Shown piece after piece: positions 19,192 through 27,174 of a stretch of 64,000 bases of DNA. How positions within the stretch are numbered: the stretch's first letter is position 1; every line of letters begins with the position of its first letter. The DNA is from Vibrio chagasii. GTDB lineage: Bacteria; Pseudomonadota; Gammaproteobacteria; Enterobacterales; Vibrionaceae. The stretch is taken from the NCBI RefSeq assembly GCF_024347355.1, contig NZ_AP025466.1:62001-126000 (forward strand), in the 5' to 3' direction. The translations under genes were made by a program, and so were the position numbers. Under the pieces are notes generated by a model. That model was given only the letters and a program-made list of their open reading frames with translations, made no database searches and was not told the origin of the DNA.

Positions 19192-19907
19192 GGTTGCCCC
19201 GCAGAAACCTGTTCAACATTGATTACGACACTCGACTCAGGCAATACATTGAAAGAGTCCTGAGCACATTTAAGAACACAGCTACACACATATTCTCGAT
19301 ATAGGATATTACTCTCAGGTATGGGTAGGTTTTCTAGTTTTACCTCACCTTGGCACAGAACCTTTCTCTCTTTAGGGATGACATTATCCTTATTCACCTG
19401 AATATTGATCTCTAACAGGTGACCATTTTTATAAGTATTAAAGTTATGGTTGATCAGCTTTGTGTCGACTACAGAGGCGTTGATAGGATTCTGTTGTGCT
19501 TCTGAAAGAGCGGTCAGTTTGGCTTCGCTATCGTTATTCAGAACACCCTTTGAAAGCTGGTTCTTCTTTGCCCAGTAACTGTAATTCTGTACCCAATGCA
19601 CGAACTCAGTCTTGTAATCTTCAATATCTTGTTCTGCTGCACGTTCAACGTTCTTAGTGAGAGCATGCAGCTTTGATTTATTCCCCAATAACATATCCAA
19701 CCAATTAGGTTTGTAATCATCGAGCGCTTCCATGGCTTTGACTTTATGGTCGAAGCGAACCGTTGGCATTGCAGGTGCGGGCTCCATAGCCATCGACTCC
19801 CAATTCACTTTTGGCGTCGGAATGGTATGAACAGATTGGATTAAGTGCAGGTGTTGATTGAACATGGCCACTTCACTGACCGCGTCCTCAAGTTGTTTGG
19901 TATTCAT
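19182..19907 (-). CDS. hypothetical protein, 3' end replaced by the IS
   Basis: Open frame of 241 codons beginning MNTKQLEDAVSEVAMFNQHL after AGGAATGTAG. The protein is soluble and charged, with a central helical, Trp-containing segment (FVHWVQNYSYWAKKNQL) and a beta-rich C-terminal part (YREYVCSCVLKCAQDSFNVL). The last codons (about SL and the stop) derive from the inverted repeat of the IS256-type element, so the natural C-terminus is lost. No domain recognised. Whether the membrane-spanning remnant at 17568-17884 was its other half is open; both are read in the same direction and abut opposite IS ends. Confidence 0.65.
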   Translation of the reverse strand: MNTKQLEDAVSEVAMFNQHLHLIQSVHTIPTPKVNWESMAMEPAPAMPTVRFDHKVKAMEALDDYKPNWLDMLLGNKSKLHALTKNVERAAEQDIEDYKTEFVHWVQNYSYWAKKNQLSKGVLNNDSEAKLTALSEAQQNPINASVVDTKLINHNFNTYKNGHLLEINIQVNKDNVIPKERKVLCQGEVKLENLPIPESNILYREYVCSCVLKCAQDSFNVLPESSVVINVEQVSAGQPSL

Positions 19908-20132
19908 CTACATTCCTGTCGACGGTTATTTTTGTCATTTGCCGATCATTTTATGGTCAAAGGTCGCGAACAGTATTTAAATGAATGTGATTGATCTTTC
20001 GTGAGGTTGCTTGATATCGGTTTAGGAATATTTGTCTGTAGTGAGGTTTGTTTTTGAAGACGACAGGTGAAAACAGTACAGAGAGGAAGGTGCTGAATCC
20101 ACTCGGAAAAGCGAAACTCAACAGAAAGAACG

Positions 20133-20157
20133 AAGCCCTGCTTTAGTAGCAGGGCTT
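20133..20157. terminator. hairpin downstream of the ABM gene
   Basis: AAGCCCTGC and GCAGGGCTT pair perfectly around a seven-base loop, 27 bp past the stop of the ABM-domain gene. No long T run follows on either strand, so it is at best a weak terminator or a 3' stabilising stem. Confidence 0.45.
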
Positions 20158-20184
20158 GTTGATGAATCAGTAGTAAACCGCGTA

Positions 20185-20475
20185 TCAGGCTATATGTGTC
20201 ATTCGATTGATAACAAATGACTCGATACATCCCTCAGTCGCCGTAACGTAGTCTGCGATATGCTGACTTTCTAGATGCTTTTCAAGCAGAGCCTCTGACT
20301 CCCAATTCTCATGAAACACAAAGTGCGCCGGGTTGCTGTTGTCTTGATGGAGGTCGTAGTTGATACAGCCTTCTTCAGCGCGGGTTTTATCGATCAGTTT
20401 GATCATCTCTGATTTTACAAACTCAATCTTCTCTTCTTTACAGACGATTGTCGCAATAATAGTTAGCGTAGTCAT
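20185..20475 (-). CDS. ABM-domain monooxygenase (YgiN-like)
   Basis: Protein of 96 residues with the ferredoxin-like antibiotic biosynthesis monooxygenase fold. It begins TLTIIATIVCKEEKIEFVKS, has the EEGCINYDLHQDNSNP segment and the FVFHENWESEALLEKHLES helix (His-Glu-x-Trp) that mark this family. Such dimers include quinol monooxygenases and many uncharacterised enzymes acting on aromatic or quinone compounds. A clear AGGAA precedes the ATG. It appears monocistronic. Substrate unknown. Confidence 0.87.
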   Translation of the reverse strand: MTTLTIIATIVCKEEKIEFVKSEMIKLIDKTRAEEGCINYDLHQDNSNPAHFVFHENWESEALLEKHLESQHIADYVTATEGCIESFVINRMTHIA

Positions 20476-20622
20476 TGTGAATTCCTAGGGCAATAAATCT
20501 GTTGGTCCGGATAATATAAGTACTTATGAATCAGAGACAAAGGATCGAGGCATGCAATGACTATGGTTATTGGTGTCCATAATTCTTTTGGCGATGACTA
20601 GACTATTGGTGAGTTACGCCGA

Positions 20623-20652
20623 TAAAAATGCCCGACAATAAGCCGGGCATCT
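20623..20652 (-). terminator. terminator of the EEP lipoprotein gene
   Basis: On the minus strand ATGCCCGGC pairs with GTCGGGCAT around a short loop, followed by TTTTT. It lies directly after the stop of the lipoprotein gene at 20666. Confidence 0.85.
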
Positions 20653-20665
20653 TAAAGTAAAAGAA

Positions 20666-22036
20666 TTAGTTACTGAAATCAGCCTTTACCCAGATCATTC
20701 GGTGATCAGAGGATACGTCCTTGCCGTTACCATAGTCACCAATTCGTGAGTCATTGAATAGCTTACGCCCTTCTTCATAAGAAGCTGACCAGTAAACACC
20801 AGAGTCAACGATGTTAAGTGTTGCTGAAGGCAGTGCGTAATCGACCGCAAGACCAAATGTCGAAGTGATACGGTTTGGCTGTGGGTGAGGCAATGAATTA
20901 TCGACCGCATGTTCAGCTGCACCATAACTAGTAGGGTATAGACTGCCGTTGGTGACTTTTTGATTAACTAATGAGTCGTTGTGTAAGCTTTGCATAACAG
21001 AGCTTATGCCATCGCCATCTGCTGGATCTAGGTTTTGGTCACCCATCATAACAAAGTGTTTGCCTTGCTCTAATCCACCAGTTTTTCCAGAATCATCATA
21101 GATGTACGATTTGTTTTGGATGTATTGGTGCCAGAAATCGACTTCTGCTGCGTTTTGCTCGATGTTCTTACCCACATCAAAAGCCGGAGGAGTAGGGTGA
21201 GACATCAGTAAGTGAATGGTTTCAGTCCCGTTTTTAGTTGGAATTAGGATTGGCGCATCAACGTGGTTTTTTGATGATAAACGAACTTTTTCCCACTCTT
21301 CAGCTGAATACCATTCATCGCCGCAAACCATACCTGTTGGAAATTCACTCGGGTCATCACATGCAGTGATGGTAGGGATCGTTGAGCCTTCTAAGTCCTT
21401 CCATTTGAATTTTTGGAATGTGCGAGTGTTTGCCGTGTCGATTTCATATTTAGACATTAAAGCAAAAGCGTATTGGCCGTGATATAAGCCAAAGCCCCAC
21501 GCATCTCCTGGCAATGTGCCCGGGTTGCCGTCGTTGTCTAAGTCAAAGCCAAATTCATTCAATAAGCCCGTGTTGGTAGCGTAACTTTCAAAGTAAGGGT
21601 ATGAAATTGGCTCTAGGTTCGCATCACTGCCCGCACCGTCAAGGCTTTGTGCAACCGAAAGGTAGTTTTTTTGGAAGCCTTCTAGTGCTGACTTGTCCGT
21701 TCCAGTACCGTCATGGTTAAATTCGGCCATCATCAGAACATCAGGTCGATTCTTTTGAATCACGGCTGCTACGTTGCGGATTTGAATCACTTTTGCTGCC
21801 GTCTCTTTGTCAGCAGCACTAATTGTATTGTTCAGATAGTCAGATACAAGTACTGCTTGAGCGCTTGGTTCAATCTGCATTTCCGTTACAAGATCTTGGA
21901 ACGTGGCACGATCAAAAGACAGGTTATAAGTAGCGATCTTTACTTCTTCAGGTTGAACGTAATCGGTATCGCTGCTGCAACCAATCAAAAGCGCAGAAGA
22001 GATGGCAAACGCGATAGATGTTTTTAACAATTTCAT
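20666..22036 (-). CDS. endonuclease/exonuclease/phosphatase-fold lipoprotein
   Basis: Protein of 456 residues with a type II signal peptide; the lipobox is LLIGC near residue 20, so it is anchored to a membrane. The body has the EEP fold: KIATYNLSFDR near the N-terminus (metal-binding Asn), PDVLMMAEFN (catalytic Glu), LLMSHPTPPAF, FVMMGDQNLDP (Asp and Asn) and a C-terminal SSDHRMIWV (Asp-His). These motifs match secreted phosphoesterases/DNases of this superfamily. A phosphate-scavenging or nuclease role on the cell surface is plausible (inference), but the substrate cannot be read from sequence. Confidence 0.88.
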   Translation of the reverse strand: MKLLKTSIAFAISSALLIGCSSDTDYVQPEEVKIATYNLSFDRATFQDLVTEMQIEPSAQAVLVSDYLNNTISAADKETAAKVIQIRNVAAVIQKNRPDVLMMAEFNHDGTGTDKSALEGFQKNYLSVAQSLDGAGSDANLEPISYPYFESYATNTGLLNEFGFDLDNDGNPGTLPGDAWGFGLYHGQYAFALMSKYEIDTANTRTFQKFKWKDLEGSTIPTITACDDPSEFPTGMVCGDEWYSAEEWEKVRLSSKNHVDAPILIPTKNGTETIHLLMSHPTPPAFDVGKNIEQNAAEVDFWHQYIQNKSYIYDDSGKTGGLEQGKHFVMMGDQNLDPADGDGISSVMQSLHNDSLVNQKVTNGSLYPTSYGAAEHAVDNSLPHPQPNRITSTFGLAVDYALPSATLNIVDSGVYWSASYEEGRKLFNDSRIGDYGNGKDVSSDHRMIWVKADFSN

Positions 22037-22233
22037 AAAATGGATCCGCTAGTTGCTTGAAAGGTTTTTTTGGACGCGCATGGTATGAGACGAGGGTTAA
22101 GTTGTAAGTGATAATGATCACGCTAAGCGGCGCGATAATACATGGTATTGCATCAAAAATGTGACAAATGGAACCAGTGTTTATGATTTTAAGAAAAGCT
22201 TTAAATTCAGATATTTAATTAGACCTGTAAATT

Positions 22234-22262
22234 AAAAAAGCCCTCATGCTTTGCATGAGGGC
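22234..22262 (-). terminator. terminator of the desaturase gene
   Basis: GCCCTCATGC pairs with GCATGAGGGC around a three-base loop. On the minus strand it is followed by TTTTTT (22234-22239). It lies 57 bp past the desaturase stop at 22319. Confidence 0.85.
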
Positions 22263-22318
22263 CTTCGAATAAGAACCAAACAGTATTGTTACAGGTGTGT
22301 TAAGCGCGCTCCTTTAAT

Positions 22319-23461
22319 TTAAGCGTACTGCTCCACCGTCATCGCCCAATTTTTCTTTTGCTGTTCGAAGTTCATTTTGATCTGCTGGTAACGGACTTTA
22401 AGAAGTGAGTGTTCGTACTTTTTAACGACATCGTCACGCTTGCTTTCTAGCAGTTGCTTTTTAACGGCGTAGTACTCGTTCATATTGGAGACGAGAGAGT
22501 CAAACTCTGCCTGCAGTTTTTCTGCAATCTGAATGTTATCTGCACGATGCATGATCTTCTGCTGCGTGCGTTTTAATAGCATTGCCGCTTCGGCTTTTTC
22601 AATGCGTGCTTGTGGTGTTTTCTTAAGTTTACTCGCCAGCCCCATCAACGAAGCACTTTTAATCAGCCATTTCGTTGGATCATATTGCCACCAGTAAATG
22701 CCGTTACGGTAGTCGTTCTCAAAGATATGGTGGAAGTTGTGGTAGCCTTCGCCAAAAGTAAGTAAGGCAAGTACACCATTATCGCGTGCTGTGTTCTTGT
22801 CGGTAAAAGGTTGGCTGCCCCAGATGTGCGCAAGAGAGTTAATGAAGAATGTGGTGTGGTGGTTAAGTACCAAACGAACCGCACCTACGATTAACAGCAT
22901 GCCAATCACATCGCCATAAATCAGGCCCAATGCGATAGGCACGCCAAAGTTCATGATGAGCGCAAGGAGAATGTAGTGTTTGTGCTGCCACATTACGATC
23001 TTGTCTTTCTTCAAGTCGCGACAGTTCTCGTGATCTTTATAGATAGACGTGTTGTAGTTGCGAATCATCCAGCCTATATGTGAGTACCAAAAGCCACGTT
23101 TTGCAGAGTAGGGGTCTTTGTCGTTGTTATCGACATGCTTGTGATGAATACGGTGGTCAGAAGACCAATGAAGAGCACTGTTTTGTAAGGCAAAGGCACC
23201 GCCCAAAGCAAACAGGAATCTGAGGCTCGAATGCGCTTCAAAGGCTTTGTGTGACCATAAGCGGTGGTAGCCAGTCGTGATTGAAAGGTTACAGAAGCTA
23301 AAACAGATCGCTAGCCATACCCAATGTTCCATTCCATAGCCAAAAAAGTAGCCGTAAACGGGAGCCGCAACAACAGCAAGCAGCATACTAAACGAGAATA
23401 CAAAGATATTGAGCCAGATTAACGGTGGCTTTTTTGTTGATGGTTTGTCGGCACTATTCAT
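22319..23461 (-). CDS. acyl-CoA/fatty acid delta-9 desaturase
   Basis: Membrane di-iron desaturase of 380 residues introducing a cis double bond into saturated acyl chains. The three histidine boxes are HRLWSH, HRIHHKH and HNFHH, set between four hydrophobic spans. The last 100 residues form a Lys/Glu/Gln-rich helical tail (from about EKAEAAMLLKRTQQKIMHRA), an extension often seen in gammaproteobacterial desaturases. I place the start at the ATG at 23461, after GGAAAA; an in-frame start at 23512 would overlap the operator. Two FabR-like palindromes upstream suggest control by unsaturated fatty acid supply. Confidence 0.9.
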   Translation of the reverse strand: MNSADKPSTKKPPLIWLNIFVFSFSMLLAVVAAPVYGYFFGYGMEHWVWLAICFSFCNLSITTGYHRLWSHKAFEAHSSLRFLFALGGAFALQNSALHWSSDHRIHHKHVDNNDKDPYSAKRGFWYSHIGWMIRNYNTSIYKDHENCRDLKKDKIVMWQHKHYILLALIMNFGVPIALGLIYGDVIGMLLIVGAVRLVLNHHTTFFINSLAHIWGSQPFTDKNTARDNGVLALLTFGEGYHNFHHIFENDYRNGIYWWQYDPTKWLIKSASLMGLASKLKKTPQARIEKAEAAMLLKRTQQKIMHRADNIQIAEKLQAEFDSLVSNMNEYYAVKKQLLESKRDDVVKKYEHSLLKVRYQQIKMNFEQQKKNWAMTVEQYA

Positions 23462-23503
23462 TAGCAATTTTCCATTGAGCTTACATCTGTGCGCTAGAAT
23501 ATC

Positions 23504-23547
23504 AGCGTACACGTGTAAGTCAATATTGAAAGTGTAAACGTGTATTA
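23504..23547. promoter_or_regulatory. tandem FabR/DesT-like operators upstream of the desaturase
   Basis: Two similar palindromes: AGCGTACACGTGTAAGT at 23504-23520 and AGTGTAAACGTGTATTA at 23531-23547, centred 27 bp apart. The first closely resembles the FabR consensus AGCGTACA-N2-TGT known from fabA and fabB. They lie 43-86 bp upstream of the desaturase start, where a TetR-type repressor would block transcription. Confidence 0.6.
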
Positions 23548-23627
23548 GTATGTTTTACTTAAATATTGTATAAAGGTAGTGTGAAATGTAGTAGCAAGTC
23601 ATAAATGGAAGTACTAAGGGCTAATAA

Positions 23628-24173
23628 ATGGAAATTAAGGTAGCTGAATATAAAGATTATGAGCGGATTGCCCAATTACACGCGGATAGCTGGAAGCTAT
23701 ATTACCGTGGCATTCTTGCTGATGATTACCTAGAACATGAGGTTTTGGAGGACAGGTCTGTTATTTGGCAGACACGTTTGATTAATCCTCCTTTTAATCA
23801 ACATGTTCTATTACTTGAGGAAGGCGGTTTACTGGTTGGTTTTGTCTGCGCATTTGGCAATCATAACTTTGAACGCGGGACGTTCATCGATGCATTGCAT
23901 GTAGACAGTAACTACCGAGGCCGTGGCTTAGGCAAGCGTTTGTTGTCTGAACTGTCTCAACGATTACAACAATACTATTCTGATTCAGGGCTTTACCTAG
24001 AGGTGATGTCTGAAAATCATCAAGCTATTGCATTTTATGAAGCGATTGGTGGAAAACAAGAATTGGAGCAGGTGTGGAACGCGCCATGCGGAAGTCAAGT
24101 TAACGAGAAAGTAATCTCTTGGGCTTCTCCCGTTGACCTCGAGCAGAGAACCAAAAGCGCTGCGTTTTCGTAA
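23628..24173 (+). CDS. GNAT-family N-acetyltransferase
   Basis: Protein of 181 residues with the GNAT fold. The acetyl-CoA binding motif A is in HVDSNYRGRGLGKRLLSEL (R-G-R-G-L-G), followed by the helix and the LYLEVMSENHQAIAFYEAIG segment (motif B, with NxxAIxFYE). The acceptor is unknown; this class includes small-molecule and protein N-terminal acetyltransferases. It starts at an ATG after AAGGG and is divergent from the desaturase, with a terminator at 24238. Confidence 0.88.
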   Translation: MEIKVAEYKDYERIAQLHADSWKLYYRGILADDYLEHEVLEDRSVIWQTRLINPPFNQHVLLLEEGGLLVGFVCAFGNHNFERGTFIDALHVDSNYRGRGLGKRLLSELSQRLQQYYSDSGLYLEVMSENHQAIAFYEAIGGKQELEQVWNAPCGSQVNEKVISWASPVDLEQRTKSAAFS

Positions 24174-24237
24174 TTGTCACGCTCTGATGCGTTTTTGTTC
24201 ATCATGACGTAATTTTGTGACTGAGAATACAATTAAT

Positions 24238-24268
24238 GCCCCAAGCATGCAGATGTTTGGGGCTTTTT
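24238..24268 (+). terminator. terminator of the GNAT gene
   Basis: GCCCC(24238-24242) and GGGGC (24259-24263) close a longer imperfect stem (GCCCCAAGCAT with ATGTTTGGGGC), followed by TTTTT. It ends the plus-strand acetyltransferase transcript. Confidence 0.82.
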
Positions 24269-24305
24269 CGTTTCGCTTGCAATAGAAAAGGGCGTCGGTA
24301 AAAAG

Positions 24306-25394
24306 TTAATTAGACCAAGATGTACGGTTTCGGCCGTTTTTCTTTGAAATATAGAGTGCTTGATCGGCGTCATCGATGAGTTGCTCTACCGAGCCTAGTG
24401 CTTGAGGTGAATGTTTAACGCCAATTGAAATTGTGACTTCTAAACGAAGGCGAGAGGGACACTCTAGCAGCGAATCTACGAGTGATTGAATTGAATCTTC
24501 AGTCCCGTTTTGTACCAAAATCAGAAACTCTTCTCCTCCATATCGAAAACAGTTACTGCCCAGTGGTAGTTTTTTCTGAATTTCGATGGCCAATTCTTTA
24601 ATGACCAGATCGCCCATCTGGTGCCCGTAGGTATCATTAATGGTTTTGAAATGGTCAATGTCGATCATAATCGATGTGATGGATAAGTCGCGATCAATGC
24701 TCGGTTCGATGACTTGATGTAAGTAGAGTCGATTATAGCAGCCGGTGAGCGCGTCTTTATAGGAAAGCGCTTCAAACATATTCGACTGTTTACGTAATTG
24801 TATCGCTTGTTTTCGAAGTTGCTCCGATTGTGCAAAGCGTTTGTGAACTTCTAAATCACGTCTAATACAGGCCGCTGAAATCAAAATATAAGCGGACACA
24901 TAAATAGAAATGGTTTCGACTTCATGAGTAGGTTCTGCAGCATACAGCAAAGGAGATAATCCGATTAGGTAGGCGGCAAAAATAAATGAAAGTGTTGTGA
25001 TGCTGTATTTGGCCGATAATCTAGAAAACGTACCTATGTAGATCATCACGAGGACGATACCACCTTGGTAATCGAAATTTCCTAGGTCAATCGCGAGCCG
25101 CCCAACGTAGACTAGAAACAGCGAGCTAATGACAAGAAAGGTACTTTCAACGAACTCTAAAACGTTAGGCTTGTGCTTGATGCAATACCGAGCAACAACC
25201 ATCATCATCAAGAACAGTACGATGCGAAAGGCTATTGGTGTAATGCACTCTGTACCGAAGTGAACATAGTCCGAGACAATAAAAGCACAGAATATTGAGA
25301 TCGGGATGTAGATGAAATTTATGTACGGCAGATAAATTTCATTGTCGAAATAGGTTTTAAATCGTTGATTTTTGAACCCGATGTAAGAGCGCAT
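24306..25394 (-). CDS. diguanylate cyclase (GGDEF) with six-helix membrane sensor
   Basis: Protein of 362 residues from the ATG at 25394; a GTG at 25442 would add 16. The N-terminal half has about six transmembrane helices, then a short coiled coil (QLRKQAIQLRKQSN) leads into a C-terminal GGDEF domain with the active-site RYGGEEF. It makes the second messenger c-di-GMP from GTP. The inhibitory RxxD I-site usually found just before the active loop is absent (PLGSNCF instead), so product feedback may be weak. No EAL domain. Ribosome binding sites are poor for both starts. Confidence 0.85.
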   Translation of the reverse strand: MRSYIGFKNQRFKTYFDNEIYLPYINFIYIPISIFCAFIVSDYVHFGTECITPIAFRIVLFLMMMVVARYCIKHKPNVLEFVESTFLVISSLFLVYVGRLAIDLGNFDYQGGIVLVMIYIGTFSRLSAKYSITTLSFIFAAYLIGLSPLLYAAEPTHEVETISIYVSAYILISAACIRRDLEVHKRFAQSEQLRKQAIQLRKQSNMFEALSYKDALTGCYNRLYLHQVIEPSIDRDLSITSIMIDIDHFKTINDTYGHQMGDLVIKELAIEIQKKLPLGSNCFRYGGEEFLILVQNGTEDSIQSLVDSLLECPSRLRLEVTISIGVKHSPQALGSVEQLIDDADQALYISKKNGRNRTSWSN

Positions 25395-25585
25395 TGAGAA
25401 ACTAGCCGAAATTGATACACAATAATTTGCGTAGTATGTCACAGTCTTGATGATTGTAAACGAGCATTTCTATAGATTTGTCAGTATGTTAGCTAGATCA
25501 ACAAAGGAGGGGCACGATATTCACGTCCTACATGAAATAGAACGTGAATATGTTTAGAGGGATATATGAGAGTGATTAATCGCTA

Positions 25586-26521
25586 TTAACGCTTGTTCTT
25601 CAAGTAACGCTTACGACGTTCTTCTTTTTTCTTAGCTTGTTGCTCGGCTTTTAGTGCTGCGGCTTCTTCAACTTCGATCAGCTCTTTTGTGATCATTTCT
25701 GGTAGCTCTAGAGTTACCTTACCTAAAGTGCCGTTACGCAGCTCGTGAAGTAAGATTTCAGAACACTTATGAAGGTCGATATGACCACCAGCACGAAGAG
25801 CTCCACGCTTACGACCGATCGCTTCCATCAACTCGATGTCAGAATCTGGCAGCTCTTCAATTTGGTAACGCTCTTGCAGTAGGTGAGGGTACTGCTTCGC
25901 AAGATACTCCACGGTGTAGAATGCTACTTCATCGTATTCCATAGCTGTGTCTTTTACTGCACCTGTAGCCGCTAGACGGAAACCACTGTGTGGGTTTTCT
26001 ACTTTAGGCCAAAGGATTCCAGGGGTATCTGAAAGGATCACGCCGTTTTGTAGGTTAATACGCTGTTGACGACGAGTTACCGCGGGTTGGTTACCTGTCA
26101 CTGCGATTGTACGTCCTGCTAGGCAGTTGATGATGGTTGATTTACCCACATTTGGGATACCCATGATCATAGTACGAATGTTCTTACCAATCTCTTCACG
26201 GTGTGGCGCAAGCTTACGAACCAGTTCCATGATGTGATTTACTTCTTCTTTAACGCTGGTGGTAATTGCAATAGCCTTTACACCTTGCTCTTTTTCGAAA
26301 TGCTCAATCCAACGTTCAGTTAACTCAGGATCGGCAAGGTCACGCTTGTTCAGTACTTTTACACAAGGCTTATCGCCGCGCAGTGAGGAGATCATTGGGT
26401 TTTCACTACTGAACGGAATACGCGCATCCAGTACTTCGATGATCACATCAACTTGTGGGATAACTTCTTCGATTTCTTTGCGGGCTTTATGCATGTGACC
26501 CGGAAACCATTGAATAGACAT
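25586..26521 (-). CDS. ylqF: ribosome biogenesis GTPase YlqF/RbgA
   Basis: Circularly permuted GTPase of 311 residues acting in late assembly of the large ribosomal subunit. The motif order is G4 (NKRDLAD), G5-like (AITTSVKE), then G1 (GIPNVGKST) and G3 (DTPGI), as expected for this class. It starts SIQWFPGHMHKARKEI, which is the family N-terminus; this fixes the ATG at 26521 with AAGG upstream, and the 22 extra in-frame codons up to 26587 are not credible. The C-terminus is a Lys/Arg-rich tail (KKKEERRKRYLKNKR), fitting an RNA-binding extension. Confidence 0.92.
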   Translation of the reverse strand: MSIQWFPGHMHKARKEIEEVIPQVDVIIEVLDARIPFSSENPMISSLRGDKPCVKVLNKRDLADPELTERWIEHFEKEQGVKAIAITTSVKEEVNHIMELVRKLAPHREEIGKNIRTMIMGIPNVGKSTIINCLAGRTIAVTGNQPAVTRRQQRINLQNGVILSDTPGILWPKVENPHSGFRLAATGAVKDTAMEYDEVAFYTVEYLAKQYPHLLQERYQIEELPDSDIELMEAIGRKRGALRAGGHIDLHKCSEILLHELRNGTLGKVTLELPEMITKELIEVEEAAALKAEQQAKKKEERRKRYLKNKR

Positions 26522-27174
26522 AGAGATAAACCTTGATAAATATAGTTGCTGCACATTGTAAGGGTTCGATAGGGCGTGTAAAGCCATATCTATAAAGGGA
26601 CGATAAAGATCGGTCTTTAATGGTCCTCTAACATGATTTTAGCTGAAGTTTAGGGAGTATAGAGAAGGACTAAGGTGGGTAGTTGAGAGCATTTTAACCA
26701 ATGACTTGTTAGCTATAGCTTTTTTGCGTCGGGATTGATGACTTAACAGTATTGGTATTGGCAAACAGAATAAGCGTGGCGACCTGTTAAATTTTGCTTG
26801 GACTGATAGCAGTTCTAAGGCTCAGATAATTATTAGAGCACATGTGTTCATTTTAATAGCACGTGATGTATCAAGCACAACAGTTGTTAGAAGGTGGGGA
26901 AGTGCCGAATCCGAAGGTCTTATCCTAAAGACACTACCCCAATTTTATTACTCAATGAACCTTTCGTTAACCTTCTGCTTACAGCTTGAGGTTGCTTTAC
27001 TTTCAATCATTTATCTTAATATGTAAATACATAAATATATTTTTACTATTAATAGGGTGATTGCCGTTCCTTTTATAAGTTTTTGATGGTTTTATCACTA
27101 AATTTAAGTGATATTTTTATTGGCATTTTTATTATTAGCGGCGAAACATAAAATCTCAGCGAGAATAAAAATAC
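26522..27174. other. intergenic region without a convincing gene
   Basis: About 650 bp between ylqF and the exported protein at 27175. Stop codons are frequent; a 60-codon plus-strand frame at 26844-27026 has no ribosome binding site and no recognisable protein character. The right half is very AT-rich and probably contains the promoter of the downstream gene. Confidence 0.45.

Noticed and set aside
19946..20230. 94-codon minus-strand frame overlapping the ABM gene 3' end
   Set aside because: Overlaps a real gene and the hairpin at 20133; composition not protein-like.
23462..23512. Extended N-terminus of the desaturase
   Set aside because: The extra codons overlap the operator and lack a ribosome binding site; the start at 23461 has GGAAAA at the right distance.
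26844..27026. 60-codon plus-strand frame between ylqF and the exported protein
   Set aside because: No ribosome binding site and no protein-like composition.
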